A stretch of DNA of 44,635 nt from an uncultured Aquabacterium sp. (GTDB taxonomy: Bacteria > Pseudomonadota > Gammaproteobacteria > Burkholderiales > Burkholderiaceae_C), in the NCBI RefSeq assembly GCF_913773725.1, contig NZ_CAJYGK010000114.1, positions 1 to 44,635 on the forward strand, read 5' to 3'. The first letter of the stretch is position 1; each line of letters starts with the position of its first letter. The translations under genes were made by a program, and so were the position numbers. Positions 1-8,380 of this stretch are shown here, in pieces. The notes under the pieces were generated by a model. The model was not told the DNA's origin. It was given only the letters and a program-made list of their open reading frames with translations, and did no database searches.

Positions 1-285
1 CTGCAGGATGTAGGCCTCGGCCAGATCCAGAAAGGCGCGGTCCACCTCCGGCATGGCTGCGGCCGCCATGCGCCATGCACCAATGGACGCCCCCACCAGG
101 TGAAGTGCGTCCGGCGCGTCGTCGCTCAGCCACTCGCCGAACAGCTGCCGGTCGAGGTGATGCAGGATCAGGCCCTTGGGGCCGCCGGCCGCCCCCGGCA
201 CCAGACGGATGTCCCCGGGCCGCAGCCCCTGGGATGTCAGGTGGGCAAGGGCCTTCGGGCCGGCGTGGATCGACAATGCAGACAT
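1..285 (-). CDS. Patatin-like phospholipase family protein (N-terminal part, runs off the window)
   Basis: The reverse strand encodes 95 residues from an ATG at 285 and continues past base 1, so only the N-terminus is present. Two patatin hallmarks are visible: a glycine-rich oxyanion-hole segment (PGAAGGPKGL, about residues 30-39) and a nucleophile-elbow sequence GASIGAW (about residues 65-71) with the presumed catalytic serine. Patatin-like enzymes are Ser-Asp acyl hydrolases acting on lipids; the Asp lies in the missing part. The gene lies 29 bp downstream of tex in the same direction, so it may be read from the tex transcript. No clear Shine-Dalgarno sequence precedes the ATG. A more distant alpha/beta-hydrolase cannot be excluded from this fragment. 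Confidence 0.72.
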   Translation of the reverse strand, partial: MSALSIHAGPKALAHLTSQGLRPGDIRLVPGAAGGPKGLILHHLDRQLFGEWLSDDAPDALHLVGASIGAWRMAAAAMPEVDRAFLDLAEAYILQ

Positions 286-314
286 GCTGCAAGGATAGCG
301 GCGTGCCGTGCCGC

Positions 315-2657
315 TCAGCGCTTGGTCTGCAGCTTGGCGAAGGCGGCCGCCATGGCCGACTGCCCTGCGGGCTGAGATGCGCCGCGCTGCCCGGCCTGAC
401 GCTCGTTGCGCGCAGCCGGCCGGAAGCCGTTGTCTCGCCCTGCCCCGCCGCCGGCCTTCGGCCCCGTGGCCGCATCCAGCTTCATCGTCAGCGAGATCCG
501 GTTGCGCGGCAGGTCGACCTCCAGCACCTTGACCTTGACGATGTCGCCGGTCTTGACCACTTCGCGGGCGTCGGTGACGAACTTGTTCGACAGCTGGCTG
601 ACGTGCACCAGGCCGTCCTGATGCACCCCGAGATCGACGAAGGCGCCGAACTGGGCCACGTTGCTCACCGTGCCCTCCAACACCATGCCTTCCTTCAGGT
701 CCTTGATGTCTTCCACGCCGTCATTGAATCGCGCCACCTTGAAGTCGGGGCGAGGATCGCGGCCCGGCTTCTCCAGTTCACCAAGGATGTCCTTGACCGT
801 GATCACGCCGAACTTCTCGTCGGCGAACAGGTCGGGCTTGAGCGCCCGCAGCACGTCGCTCTTGCCGATCAGGTCGGTGATGGCCTTGCCCGTGTGCGCC
901 AGCATCTTCTCGACCACCGGGTAGGTCTCGGGGTGCACGCCCGAGATGTCCAGCGGGTTGTCGCCATCGCGGATGCGCAGGAAGCCCGCGGCCTGCTCGA
1001 ACGTCTTGGCGCCCAGCCCCGCCACATCCAGCAACTGCTTGCGGTTGCGGAATGCGCCATTGGCATCGCGCCAGCGCACGATGCTGTTGGCCACCGCGGT
1101 ACTCAGCCCGGACACCCGCGCCAGCAGCGGCGCCGAGGCCGTGTTGAGGTCCACGCCCACACCGTTCACGCAGTCCTCCACCACGGCGTCCAGCGTGCGC
1201 GCCAGCTCGCTCTGGTTCACATCGTGCTGGTACTGGCCCACACCGATGCTCTTCGGATCGATCTTCACCAACTCCGCCAGCGGGTCCTGCAGGCGGCGCG
1301 CAATCGACACGGCGCCGCGCAGGCTCACGTCCAGATCCGGCAGCTCCTTGCTCGCGAACTCGGAGGCCGAGTACACCGACGCACCGGCTTCGCTGACGAC
1401 CACCTTCTCGATCGCGGTGCCGGGCGCCATCTGCTGGATGCGCTTGATGAGGTCGCCCGCCAGCTTGTCGGTCTCGCGGCTGGCCGTGCCGTTGCCGATG
1501 GCAATCAGGTTCACGCCGTGCGTCGCGCACAGCCGGCCCAGCGTGTGGATCGATCCTTCCCAGTCGCGCTTGGGCTCGTGGGGGTAGACGGTGGCCGTGT
1601 CCAGCACCTTGCCGGTGTCGCTCACCACCGCCACCTTCACCCCGGTGCGGATGCCCGGGTCCAGGCCCATCACCACGCGCTTGCCCGCGGGCGCGGCCAG
1701 CAGCAGGTCCCGCAGGTTCTCGGCGAACACCTTGATGGCTGTGGCTTCGGCCTGCTCGCGCAGGCGGGCGAACAGGTCGCGCTCCAGGCTCAGGCTCAGC
1801 TTGACCTTCCACGTCCAGGCGATGCACTTGCGAATCAGGTCGTCACCCGGTCGCTTGCTGTGGCTCCAGCCCAGGTGAATGGCGATGCGCCCTTCGGCCA
1901 TGGTGGGCTTGCCGGGCACCACCTCCTCGTCCACGACCAGCTTGGCGTCCAGGATCTCTTGCGTGCGGCCGCGGAACACGGCCAGCGCGCGGTGCGAAGG
2001 CACCGTGCGGATCGGCTCGTCGTAGTCGAAGTAATCGCGGAACTTGGCCACATCCGGGTTGTGCTCGTCCTTGCCGTCCATCAGCTTGGACTTGAACAGG
2101 CCCTCCGCCCACAGCCAGTCACGCATCTTGCCGATCAGCGTGGCGTCCTCGGCCCAGCGCTCCGACAGGATGTCGCGCACCCCGTCCAGCACCGCGAAGG
2201 CGTCGGCAAAGCCGGCTTCCGCATTGACGAAGGCCTGCGCCTCGGCGTGCGGGTCCAGCGTCGGGTCGGCGAACAGCTTGTCGGCCAGCGGCTCGATGCC
2301 CGCCTCGCGGGCGATCATGCCCTTGGTGCGGCGCTTGGGCTTGTAAGGCAGGTACAGGTCTTCCAGCTCCTGCTTGGTGGGCACGGCTTCGATGGCAGCA
2401 CGCAGCTCGGGTGTCAGCTTGCCCTGCTCCTCGATGCTCTTGAGCACGGCTGCGCGGCGGTCTTCCAGCTCGCGCAGATAGGACAGCCGGGCCTCGAGCT
2501 CACGCAGTTGCGTGTCATCCAGGCCATCGGTGGCTTCCTTGCGGTAACGGGCGATGAAGGGCACGGTGGCGCCCCCATCCAGCAGTTCGACGGCGGCATT
2601 GACCTGGGCAGGCCGAACCTTCAGTTCGGCCGCCAGTTGCATCAGGATCTTGTCCAA
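315..2657 (-). CDS. tex: Tex-type S1 RNA-binding transcription accessory protein
   Basis: About 780 residues, close to E. coli YhgF/Tex (773). The N-terminus has the family sequence [10 protein letters not shown] followed by [11 protein letters not shown] YqgF/RNase H-like domain starts near residue 320 ([15 protein letters not shown]), helix-hairpin-helix motifs lie at about 510-565 ([15 protein letters not shown]), and a C-terminal S1 domain at about 650-725 ([16 protein letters not shown]). Tex proteins bind nucleic acid and influence transcription. The start is taken as TTG at 2657: AGGG lies 7 nt upstream and the resulting N-terminus aligns with family members. An ATG at 2642 and a longer in-frame ATG at 2744 are alternatives. 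The tail after the S1 domain is Gly/Ala/Gln-rich and probably disordered. Transcribed divergently from pyrD. Confidence 0.93.
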   Translation of the reverse strand: MDKILMQLAAELKVRPAQVNAAVELLDGGATVPFIARYRKEATDGLDDTQLRELEARLSYLRELEDRRAAVLKSIEEQGKLTPELRAAIEAVPTKQELEDLYLPYKPKRRTKGMIAREAGIEPLADKLFADPTLDPHAEAQAFVNAEAGFADAFAVLDGVRDILSERWAEDATLIGKMRDWLWAEGLFKSKLMDGKDEHNPDVAKFRDYFDYDEPIRTVPSHRALAVFRGRTQEILDAKLVVDEEVVPGKPTMAEGRIAIHLGWSHSKRPGDDLIRKCIAWTWKVKLSLSLERDLFARLREQAEATAIKVFAENLRDLLLAAPAGKRVVMGLDPGIRTGVKVAVVSDTGKVLDTATVYPHEPKRDWEGSIHTLGRLCATHGVNLIAIGNGTASRETDKLAGDLIKRIQQMAPGTAIEKVVVSEAGASVYSASEFASKELPDLDVSLRGAVSIARRLQDPLAELVKIDPKSIGVGQYQHDVNQSELARTLDAVVEDCVNGVGVDLNTASAPLLARVSGLSTAVANSIVRWRDANGAFRNRKQLLDVAGLGAKTFEQAAGFLRIRDGDNPLDISGVHPETYPVVEKMLAHTGKAITDLIGKSDVLRALKPDLFADEKFGVITVKDILGELEKPGRDPRPDFKVARFNDGVEDIKDLKEGMVLEGTVSNVAQFGAFVDLGVHQDGLVHVSQLSNKFVTDAREVVKTGDIVKVKVLEVDLPRNRISLTMKLDAATGPKAGGGAGRDNGFRPAARNERQAGQRGASQPAGQSAMAAAFAKLQTKR

Positions 2658-2886
2658 GCGGGCACCCTGCAAAAAGAGAATCTGAGAAACGGTCGGAAAC
2701 CACGTGCCGCACGCCCTGCAGGGCCCCCGGCCCCGCCGCGCCATGCCGCACGATCAAGGCGGCGCAGTTTGCCACAGCGATGGCAGGCCGCCCTCCACCA
2801 CGGGGCGGCCCGCGGATCGGGGACAATACACGCCGCGCGGCACACCGGTGCTGCGCCGCATCGCCGACCAACCCGTTTCACGCCAC

Positions 2887-3924
2887 ATGGCCCTGATTCC
2901 CTACTTCCTGCCCAAGTCCGTTCTGTTCTCGATGGACCCGGAGGCCGCGCACGACCTCACCATCGGCGCCCTCGCCCGCTTCCAGAACTCGCCTCTGGCC
3001 TGCCTCTGGGGCTCGCGCCGGGTCGAGGACCCCGTGGAAGTCGCGGGCCTGCGCTTTCCCAATCGGATCGGCATGGCCGCCGGGCTGGACAAGAACGGCC
3101 GCGTCATCGACGGCCTGGGGGCCATGGGTTTCGGTTTCGTGGAAGTGGGCACCGTCACGCCCAAGCCGCAACCGGGCAACCCCAAGCCGCGCATGTTCCG
3201 CCTGCCCCAGGCTGACGCACTGATCAACCGACTGGGCTTCAACAACGAAGGGCTCGACGCCTTCCTGTCCAACGTCCGGCAGGCGCGCTTCCGGCAGAAC
3301 GGCGGCATCCTGGGGCTGAACATCGGCAAGAACGCCGCCACCCCGATCGAGCATGCGGTAGACGACTACCTGATCGGCCTGGAAGGTGTCTTCCCCCATG
3401 CCGACTACATCACCGTCAACATCTCCAGCCCCAACACCAAGAACCTGCGCGCGTTGCAGAGCGACGAGGCGCTGGATGCCCTGCTCGGCCAGCTCCAGGA
3501 GCGCCGCCAGCAGCTGATCACCCGCCACGGGCGGACGGTGCCGATGTTCGTGAAGATTGCGCCCGATCTGGATGAAACCCAGGTCGGCGTGATCGCGGCC
3601 ACCTTGCAGAAGAACGGGATCGACGGTGTCATCGCCACGAACACCACCATCTCGCGGGACGCGGTCAAGGGCCTGCCCCACGCCGAAGAAACCGGCGGCC
3701 TCAGCGGGGCCCCGGTGCTCGAGGCCAGCAACCAGGTGATCCGCCAGCTGCGTGCGGCACTCGGCCCGCGCTACCCCATCATCGGTGTGGGCGGCGTGAT
3801 GTCTGCTGCCGATGCCCGTGCCAAGCGCGATGCCGGCGCGGACCTGGTCCAGATCTACACCGGTCTGATCTACAAGGGCCCGCAGCTTGTGGAAGACTGC
3901 GCCCGCGCCCTCAAGCTGGGCTGA
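2887..3924 (+). CDS. pyrD: Dihydroorotate dehydrogenase (quinone), class 2
   Basis: 345 residues (E. coli PyrD is 336). It oxidises dihydroorotate to orotate with FMN and passes electrons to the membrane quinone pool, the fourth step of pyrimidine synthesis. Visible features are the hydrophobic N-terminal membrane-associating segment, the FMN-binding [13 protein letters not shown] (about residues 59-71), the [15 protein letters not shown] segment, NISSPNT (about 178-184) with the serine base typical of class 2 enzymes, and a C-terminal IIGVGGV phosphate-binding motif (about 298). ATG 2887 gives the normal family N-terminus; the in-frame extension upstream is low-complexity and unlike the family. 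Shine-Dalgarno is weak. The 3' end overlaps the convergent neighbour by 14 bp. Confidence 0.95.
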   Translation: MALIPYFLPKSVLFSMDPEAAHDLTIGALARFQNSPLACLWGSRRVEDPVEVAGLRFPNRIGMAAGLDKNGRVIDGLGAMGFGFVEVGTVTPKPQPGNPKPRMFRLPQADALINRLGFNNEGLDAFLSNVRQARFRQNGGILGLNIGKNAATPIEHAVDDYLIGLEGVFPHADYITVNISSPNTKNLRALQSDEALDALLGQLQERRQQLITRHGRTVPMFVKIAPDLDETQVGVIAATLQKNGIDGVIATNTTISRDAVKGLPHAEETGGLSGAPVLEASNQVIRQLRAALGPRYPIIGVGGVMSAADARAKRDAGADLVQIYTGLIYKGPQLVEDCARALKLG

Positions 3925-5692
3925 TCGGGTCAGCGGCACGCAAGCCGCTGTCGACAAGGTGCTGCGCCCGCTCCGCCACGAACTGACACTCCTTGATCGT
4001 GACGTCCAGAGCACGGGCGTAGCGTGTGGCCGCCTGATGCATCAACGCCGCACCGCGTGGCCCTGCAGCGGCCTGCGCATCGGCGAGCTCGTTGGCCAGG
4101 CTGGCCACGGCGCGAAGCGACTCTTCTGCGCTCGCGGGGCGCCGCACGCCAGTCTTGGCACCCAGAGGGCGCGCTGCCTGCACGATGCGCTCGCTCAACC
4201 CCCAGTGCTTCAATACCGCTGCAGTAAGCTCATCCAGGTTGATGCCCAGCACCGCGCTGGCAGCGGCTTCCTGCGTCATCCCGGGCGTCGGGCTGCCTCC
4301 GGGCTCCGCGGGCGGCGCGGGCTGCATCAGCCGGCCGATCTGAATGCCTTCATCCGGAAAGTGATAGAGCACCAGCAGCCACCCCAACCTCTGTGAACAT
4401 GCGGCCACATAGGCCTCCTCGTCGCTCACGTTGAAGTTGAACGGAATGAGCAGGCGCGCCATGTGCCCCGCCAGGCTGGCTTGCCTCAATGCTCGCTTGA
4501 GCGCCACCGTGGCCCCGTCCGGCTCGGACTGCTCCTGTCGCGCCTGCAAGGCGCCAGGCCAGGCACGCACCATACCCCCGACGCGCCGCAGCCCATCCTG
4601 TCCGAGCAGCACGATCGCCCGTGACAGGGTTCCCACCGCCTCGTCTTCGGCGCGCTTCCGGTAGGCAGCAAGGTTCACCGCACGCAACAGCTCCCACGCC
4701 AGAGCTGGGTTGCGGGCCACCACGTCCACCAGGTCATCGACCCGGAGACCCTCCATGCTGCCCAGTGCCTGCTGCAGGCTGCGGTCCGTGCCCGGGCGCG
4801 ATGGCAGGCTCCCGACTGCGTCCAGCCGGTCAAGCAGCAGGGCCAGCGGGCCGCCGGTGTCCTGGGCATTGGTCTTCAGCCAGCCTTGTAGCGCACTCAG
4901 CAGCGTGCGCGCATTCAGATACCGTTGCCGTTGCTGGCGATCCGTCGCGCGGTTCACGATCGCGCGCAAGGTCTCGGGCACGGGGCTGGGCGTCGTCCAG
5001 GGCAGCCTGACGATCTCCAGCCCGATACGGCCCGCCGCACTGCCCAAGTCGGGATCATCGAGGGCGGGATGCCCGGCGAGCACGCGGTGCATCAGCAGCC
5101 CGCACATGAGGATGTCACGCTCAGCGGCCGCGCGCACCTCGTTGCGGCTCCAGGCCGGCTTGGCCTGCGCACCGCCGGGTGTGGCCGCCAGCCCCACTGA
5201 AAATCCAAACAGCCGAGCGTGCCCCGATGAGTCGATCAGCACGTTGTGCAGGCCGATGTCGAAGTGGGCCACCCCGGCCTCGTGCGCATAGGCCAGGCCT
5301 TCGACGATGTCGGCCATCCAGCCGGCGACCTCCAGCACACCCGGTGCTCCGCCGCCCTGCAGGCGCTCGGCCAACGTGACACTGCCGTGGGGGCGGACAC
5401 ATGCCACGAAGGGCCAGCCATCATGGGCGCCCACCTCGGTGACCTCCGACAGCCGCGGATGCTTGAGGCGCGCGGCAACCAGGGCGTCCTGCGTCCAGGC
5501 GTCACGCTCGGTTGCCGTGGCAGGGCGGGCCCTGGGCACACACAGCAGCATGGTCTCGTCCACCCGCGGATCGCGCGCCAGCCAGGTGCTCGAAGCCATG
5601 CTCCGCCCCAGCATCTGGTGCAGCTCGAAGCGGCCAAACTGGCGAGGCGCCGTCTGGGCAGGGGGCTGGGCAAGGGCCATGGCAGGAGGCAA
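3911..5692 (-). CDS. Degenerate protein-kinase domain fused to an HDOD domain
   Basis: 593 residues with two parts. Residues about 20-265 look like a Ser/Thr protein kinase: a starting beta strand ([13 protein letters not shown]), a catalytic-loop match HFDIGLHN (143-150, with HxD and Asn) and a helical C-lobe. However, the P-loop glycines are eroded ([12 protein letters not shown]), the usual VAIK lysine position reads LLCVPR, and the DFG position reads Gly163-Phe-Ser165, so it is probably a pseudokinase or very unusual kinase. Residues about 292-480 match HDOD domains ([24 protein letters not shown], cited here only as landmark region near 305-330), which lack HD-hydrolase metal ligands and occur in bacterial signalling proteins. 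The start is TTG 5692 with AGGA 9 nt upstream; ATG 5680 is the alternative. Monocistronic and convergent with pyrD. Cellular role unknown. Confidence 0.8.
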   Translation of the reverse strand: MPPAMALAQPPAQTAPRQFGRFELHQMLGRSMASSTWLARDPRVDETMLLCVPRARPATATERDAWTQDALVAARLKHPRLSEVTEVGAHDGWPFVACVRPHGSVTLAERLQGGGAPGVLEVAGWMADIVEGLAYAHEAGVAHFDIGLHNVLIDSSGHARLFGFSVGLAATPGGAQAKPAWSRNEVRAAAERDILMCGLLMHRVLAGHPALDDPDLGSAAGRIGLEIVRLPWTTPSPVPETLRAIVNRATDRQQRQRYLNARTLLSALQGWLKTNAQDTGGPLALLLDRLDAVGSLPSRPGTDRSLQQALGSMEGLRVDDLVDVVARNPALAWELLRAVNLAAYRKRAEDEAVGTLSRAIVLLGQDGLRRVGGMVRAWPGALQARQEQSEPDGATVALKRALRQASLAGHMARLLIPFNFNVSDEEAYVAACSQRLGWLLVLYHFPDEGIQIGRLMQPAPPAEPGGSPTPGMTQEAAASAVLGINLDELTAAVLKHWGLSERIVQAARPLGAKTGVRRPASAEESLRAVASLANELADAQAAAGPRGAALMHQAATRYARALDVTIKECQFVAERAQHLVDSGLRAADPISPA

Positions 5693-5967
5693 AGCTGAAG
5701 GTCCTATGGCAACAATCCGACAGGGTCATGCCATTGCACACCAGGTCGATACACCTTGAAACCGCCATGAGCCACATGTTCGCGGCCTTATTTCACGACA
5801 GCAGGCACGAATCGGTCGGGTGCGCGCGGGCTTTGGCTATCACCCTCATTGAATAAGGTGAGGCCGAGCGGGTCAGGCAGTGTGCAGGTTCTGTGTCAGA
5901 ATTGTTCCACTCCAGTCGTGAGGGGCATGCTTTTTTTGCCCGACACGGCGCCCCGAGGATCCTCCCC

Positions 5968-6297
5968 ATGAGCAGCGACCTGATCAAACATATTACCGAC
6001 GCCTCCTTTGACGCCGACGTCCTGCAATCCGCCCAGCCCGTGCTGGTGGATTACTGGGCCGAATGGTGCGGCCCTTGCAAGATGATTGCCCCGATTCTTG
6101 ATGAAGTGGCCAAGGACTACAACGGTCGCCTCAACGTGGCGAAGATGAACGTGGACCAGAACCGGGAAGTCCCGGCCAAGTTCGGTATCCGCGGCATTCC
6201 GACGCTGATGATCTTCAAGGGCGGTCAATTGGCTGCTACGAAGGTTGGCGCCCTCTCGAAGGCGCAACTGACCGCCTTCATCGACCAGCATCTGTGA
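5968..6297 (+). CDS. trxA: Thioredoxin 1
   Basis: 109 residues, the usual Trx1 length. It is a cytoplasmic dithiol-disulfide oxidoreductase that reduces ribonucleotide reductase, methionine sulfoxide reductases and others. The active site WCGPC is at residues 33-37, and the cis-proline segment GIRGIPTLM is present. ATG 5968 is chosen because GAGGAT ends 7 nt upstream and the protein then starts like family members; an in-frame extension to 5893 lacks homology. Its position immediately before rho is the conserved trxA-rho arrangement of many proteobacteria. The 275 bp between this gene and the divergent HDOD gene hold no other gene that I can support. Confidence 0.96.
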   Translation: MSSDLIKHITDASFDADVLQSAQPVLVDYWAEWCGPCKMIAPILDEVAKDYNGRLNVAKMNVDQNREVPAKFGIRGIPTLMIFKGGQLAATKVGALSKAQLTAFIDQHL

Positions 6298-6324
6298 TTC
6301 ACGGACGGTTTTCGTCCCTATAAT
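6298..6324 (+). promoter_or_regulatory. Likely sigma-70 promoter of rho
   Basis: A perfect TATAAT lies at 6319-6324, starting 22 bases after the trxA stop codon. The best -35 candidate is TTCACG (6298-6303), giving a short 15-bp spacer, so the -10 is much better supported than the -35. Transcription would begin near 6331 and leave a leader of about 240 nt before rho. Confidence 0.5.
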
Positions 6325-6330
6325 GCGGAC

Positions 6331-6571
6331 ACCGCTCGGGCATCCGGGTGGTGTGCGTCGCGCCAGCGCAGCAGCTCTGGCAGGCACGTTGGTCCGGTCG
6401 CGCACCCATGATCCGGCTGCACGACGTCAGGCACGTTGCCACGACAAACATCCTGTCGACCAGCCAGCCCCCACGGGCTGATGTCATTCCCAATCCTTCT
6501 GTCTTGCCTGCCCGCCCGCTGATGGGCTGTGGTCTGCTCAGGCATACACAGGATCGTTCAGGGTTCCATCC
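6331..6571 (+). promoter_or_regulatory. Long 5' leader of rho, possible autoregulatory region
   Basis: There is no supported ORF in these roughly 240 nt. A perfect 6-bp hairpin lies at 6465-6480 (CAGCCC, loop CCAC, GGGCTG). It is followed by a C/U-rich, G-poor stretch (about 6484-6518) of the sort Rho loads on. In E. coli rho is controlled by Rho-dependent attenuation in its own leader; similar control here is inference from length, position and composition. Confidence 0.4.
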
Positions 6572-7837
6572 ATGCACCTGTCCGAATTGAAGGCCTTGCA
6601 CATCTCCAAACTCGTGGAGATGGCCGAAGCCCTCGAAATCGAGAACGTCTCCCGCATGCGCAAGCAGGAGTTGATGTTCGCCATCATGAAGAAGCGCGCC
6701 AAAGCCGGCGAGCAGGTCTTCGGCGATGGCGTGCTCGAAGTGCTGCCAGACGGCTTCGGCTTCCTGCGCTCGCTCGACACCAGCTTCCTGGCCAGCACCG
6801 ACGACATCTACCTGTCGCCCAGTCAGGTGCGCCGCTTCAACCTGCACACCGGCGACATGATCGAAGGTGAAGTGCGCGTGCCCAAGGACGGCGAGCGCTA
6901 CTTCGCCCTGGTCAAGGTCGACACGGTCAACGGGCTGCCGGCCGAGGTCAACAAGAACAAGATCATGTTCGAGAACATGACACCGCTCTTCCCCGAAGAG
7001 CAGTTCAAGCTCGAGCGTGAAAACGTCAAGGGTGACGACAACGTCACCAGCCGCATCATCGATCTGATCGCCCCGATCGGCAAAGGCCAGCGCGCCCTGC
7101 TCGTCGCCCCGCCCAAGAGCGGCAAGACGGTGATGATGAAAAACCTGGCACACGCCCTCGTGGCCAACCACCCGGATGTGCACCTGATCGTGCTGCTGGT
7201 CGACGAGCGCCCGGAAGAAGTGACCGAAATGCAGCGCACCGTGCGCGGCGAGGTCATCAGCTCCACCTTCGACGAACCGGCCCAGCGCCACGTGCAGGTT
7301 GCCGAAATGGTGATCGAGCGCGCCAAGCGCCTGGTCGAGATGAAGAAGGACGTGGTGATCCTGCTTGACTCGATCACCCGCCTGGCCCGCGCCTACAACA
7401 ACGTGCTGCCCAGCTCCGGCAAGGTGCTGACCGGTGGCGTGGACGCCAACGCCCTGCAACGCCCCAAGCGCTTCTTTGGTGCCGCCCGCAACGTCGAGGA
7501 AGGCGGCTCTCTGACCATCATCGGCACGGCCCTGGTCGACACCGGCAGCCGCATGGACGAGGTGATCTACGAAGAGTTCAAGGGCACCGGCAACTGCGAA
7601 ATCCATCTGGATCGCCGCATGGCTGAAAAGCGCGTCTACCCGTCGATCCTGATCAACAAGTCCGGCACCCGTCGCGAAGAGCTCCTGCTGAAGGCCGAGA
7701 TCCTGCAGAAGAGCTGGATTCTGCGCAAGCTGCTCTACCCGATGGACGAGATCGAGGCGATGGAGTTCGTGCTCGACAAGATGCGGTCCACCAAGAACAA
7801 CCACGACTTCTTCGACATGATGCGTCGTGGCGGTTGA
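6572..7837 (+). CDS. rho: Transcription termination factor Rho
   Basis: 421 residues (E. coli 419). Rho is a hexameric RNA-dependent ATPase/translocase that ends transcription at C-rich untranslated RNA. The N-terminal helical domain begins [14 protein letters not shown], followed by the cold-shock-like RNA-binding fold ([16 protein letters not shown], about residues 52-67). The Walker A segment APPKSGKT is near 180-187, the Walker B region [16 protein letters not shown] is near 262, and the Q/R-loop and C-terminal RNA-contact elements are intact. ATG 6572 is the family start. Preceded by trxA and its own leader, followed by hairpins and rpmE2. Nothing looks truncated. Confidence 0.98.
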   Translation: MHLSELKALHISKLVEMAEALEIENVSRMRKQELMFAIMKKRAKAGEQVFGDGVLEVLPDGFGFLRSLDTSFLASTDDIYLSPSQVRRFNLHTGDMIEGEVRVPKDGERYFALVKVDTVNGLPAEVNKNKIMFENMTPLFPEEQFKLERENVKGDDNVTSRIIDLIAPIGKGQRALLVAPPKSGKTVMMKNLAHALVANHPDVHLIVLLVDERPEEVTEMQRTVRGEVISSTFDEPAQRHVQVAEMVIERAKRLVEMKKDVVILLDSITRLARAYNNVLPSSGKVLTGGVDANALQRPKRFFGAARNVEEGGSLTIIGTALVDTGSRMDEVIYEEFKGTGNCEIHLDRRMAEKRVYPSILINKSGTRREELLLKAEILQKSWILRKLLYPMDEIEAMEFVLDKMRSTKNNHDFFDMMRRGG

Positions 7838-7906
7838 GCGCACTGGCGCTCGGACCGCGGGCCCAGGGCATCCTGGGCCCCTGAGCGCAGCGACATGACG
7901 CTGCGC
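7836..7906 (+). terminator. Three consecutive hairpins after rho
   Basis: Three perfect inverted repeats follow one another: GAGCGC/GCGCTC at 7836-7851 (overlapping the rho stop codon), GGGCCCAGG/CCTGGGCCC at 7859-7880 (9 bp, loop GCAT), and GCGCAGCG/CGCTGCGC at 7885-7906 (8 bp, loop ACATGA). None has a U tract, so these are not canonical intrinsic terminators. They could slow 3' decay or help separate rho from rpmE2 transcription. Confidence 0.45.
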
Positions 7907-7908
7907 CG

Positions 7909-7917
7909 TGCTACAAT
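7909..7917 (+). promoter_or_regulatory. Extended -10 promoter for rpmE2
   Basis: TG-C-TACAAT at 7909-7917 matches an extended -10 element, with no good -35 at the expected distance. It would give a leader of about 75 nt before rpmE2. Confidence 0.5.
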
Positions 7918-7924
7918 CTGAGGT

Positions 7925-7961
7925 TTTCCGGCTGTCGGAAAGTGCCAGGCGTGGTGCCTGG
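7925..7961 (+). promoter_or_regulatory. Two small hairpins in the rpmE2 leader
   Basis: TTTCCG/CGGAAA (7925-7941, 5-nt loop) and CCAGGC/GCCTGG (7945-7961, 5-nt loop) both lie downstream of the predicted promoter and upstream of the ribosome-binding site. They could be an autoregulatory mRNA structure for the ribosomal protein; this is inference. Confidence 0.35.
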
Positions 7962-7998
7962 TGGCTCCCGATGATGCAAACAGCAAGAGGTTTTTGAC

Positions 7999-8256
7999 AT
8001 GCCCAAGCAAGGTATCCACCCCAACTACCGTGACGTCGTCTTCCTGGACCAGTCCAACGGTTTCAAGTTCGTGACCCGTTCGTGCGCTCCTACCAAGGAA
8101 ACCACCACCTGGGAAGACGGCCGCGAGCTGCCCCTGTTCAAGCTGGAAACCTCTTCTGAATCGCACGCTTTCTACACCGGCACCCAGAAGTCGGTGGATT
8201 CGCTGGGCGGCCGCGTCGAGAAGTTCCGCAACAAGTTTGCTCACCTCAAGAAGTGA
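7999..8256 (+). CDS. rpmE2: Ribosomal protein bL31, type B (zinc-independent form)
   Basis: 85 residues, the size of type B L31 and longer than the roughly 70-residue zinc-binding type A. It is a large-subunit protein at the inter-subunit bridge. The sequence opens [19 protein letters not shown] and carries the type B core [20 protein letters not shown]. Only one cysteine is present (near residue 30), so the zinc ribbon is absent. In many bacteria this form replaces the zinc-containing form when zinc is scarce; no Zur-like palindrome is evident upstream, so it may be the constitutive copy. AGAGG lies about 8 nt before ATG. It ends at a strong terminator. Confidence 0.96.
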   Translation: MPKQGIHPNYRDVVFLDQSNGFKFVTRSCAPTKETTTWEDGRELPLFKLETSSESHAFYTGTQKSVDSLGGRVEKFRNKFAHLKK

Positions 8257-8305
8257 TCTTGTACTGGCTCAGCCTGGCATCGCCCGGCTTCAGGAGTCAA
8301 GCAAA

Positions 8306-8328
8306 GGGCAGCGCAGGCTGCCCTTTTT
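8306..8328 (+). terminator. Intrinsic terminator of rpmE2
   Basis: GGGCAGC (8306-8312), loop GCAG, GCTGCCC (8317-8323), followed directly by TTTTT. A 7-bp GC-rich stem with a U tract 50 bases after the rpmE2 stop. Confidence 0.88.
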
Positions 8329-8380
8329 CATTACCGGCATACTGAGCGGCCTCCACCTCGCTCCCACCGCCTGATACCGC

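Noticed and set aside
2704..2886. N-terminal extension of pyrD from ATG 2704
   Set aside because: The extra 61 residues are low-complexity Pro/Arg-rich and overlap the upstream region of tex; class 2 enzymes start at the MALIPYF position.
75..3215. A very long open frame on the plus strand opposite tex (about 1046 codons)
   Set aside because: It mirrors the tex and pyrD reading frames, is rich in His/Arg/Gln as expected for an antisense frame in GC-rich DNA, and matches no family; the minus-strand frame carries clear Tex domains.
5755..5779. CTTGAAA followed by CCACATGT upstream of trxA, resembling a sigma-32 promoter
   Set aside because: The spacer is only 10 bp, shorter than the accepted range, the -10 has a mismatch, and it lies about 190 bp before trxA.
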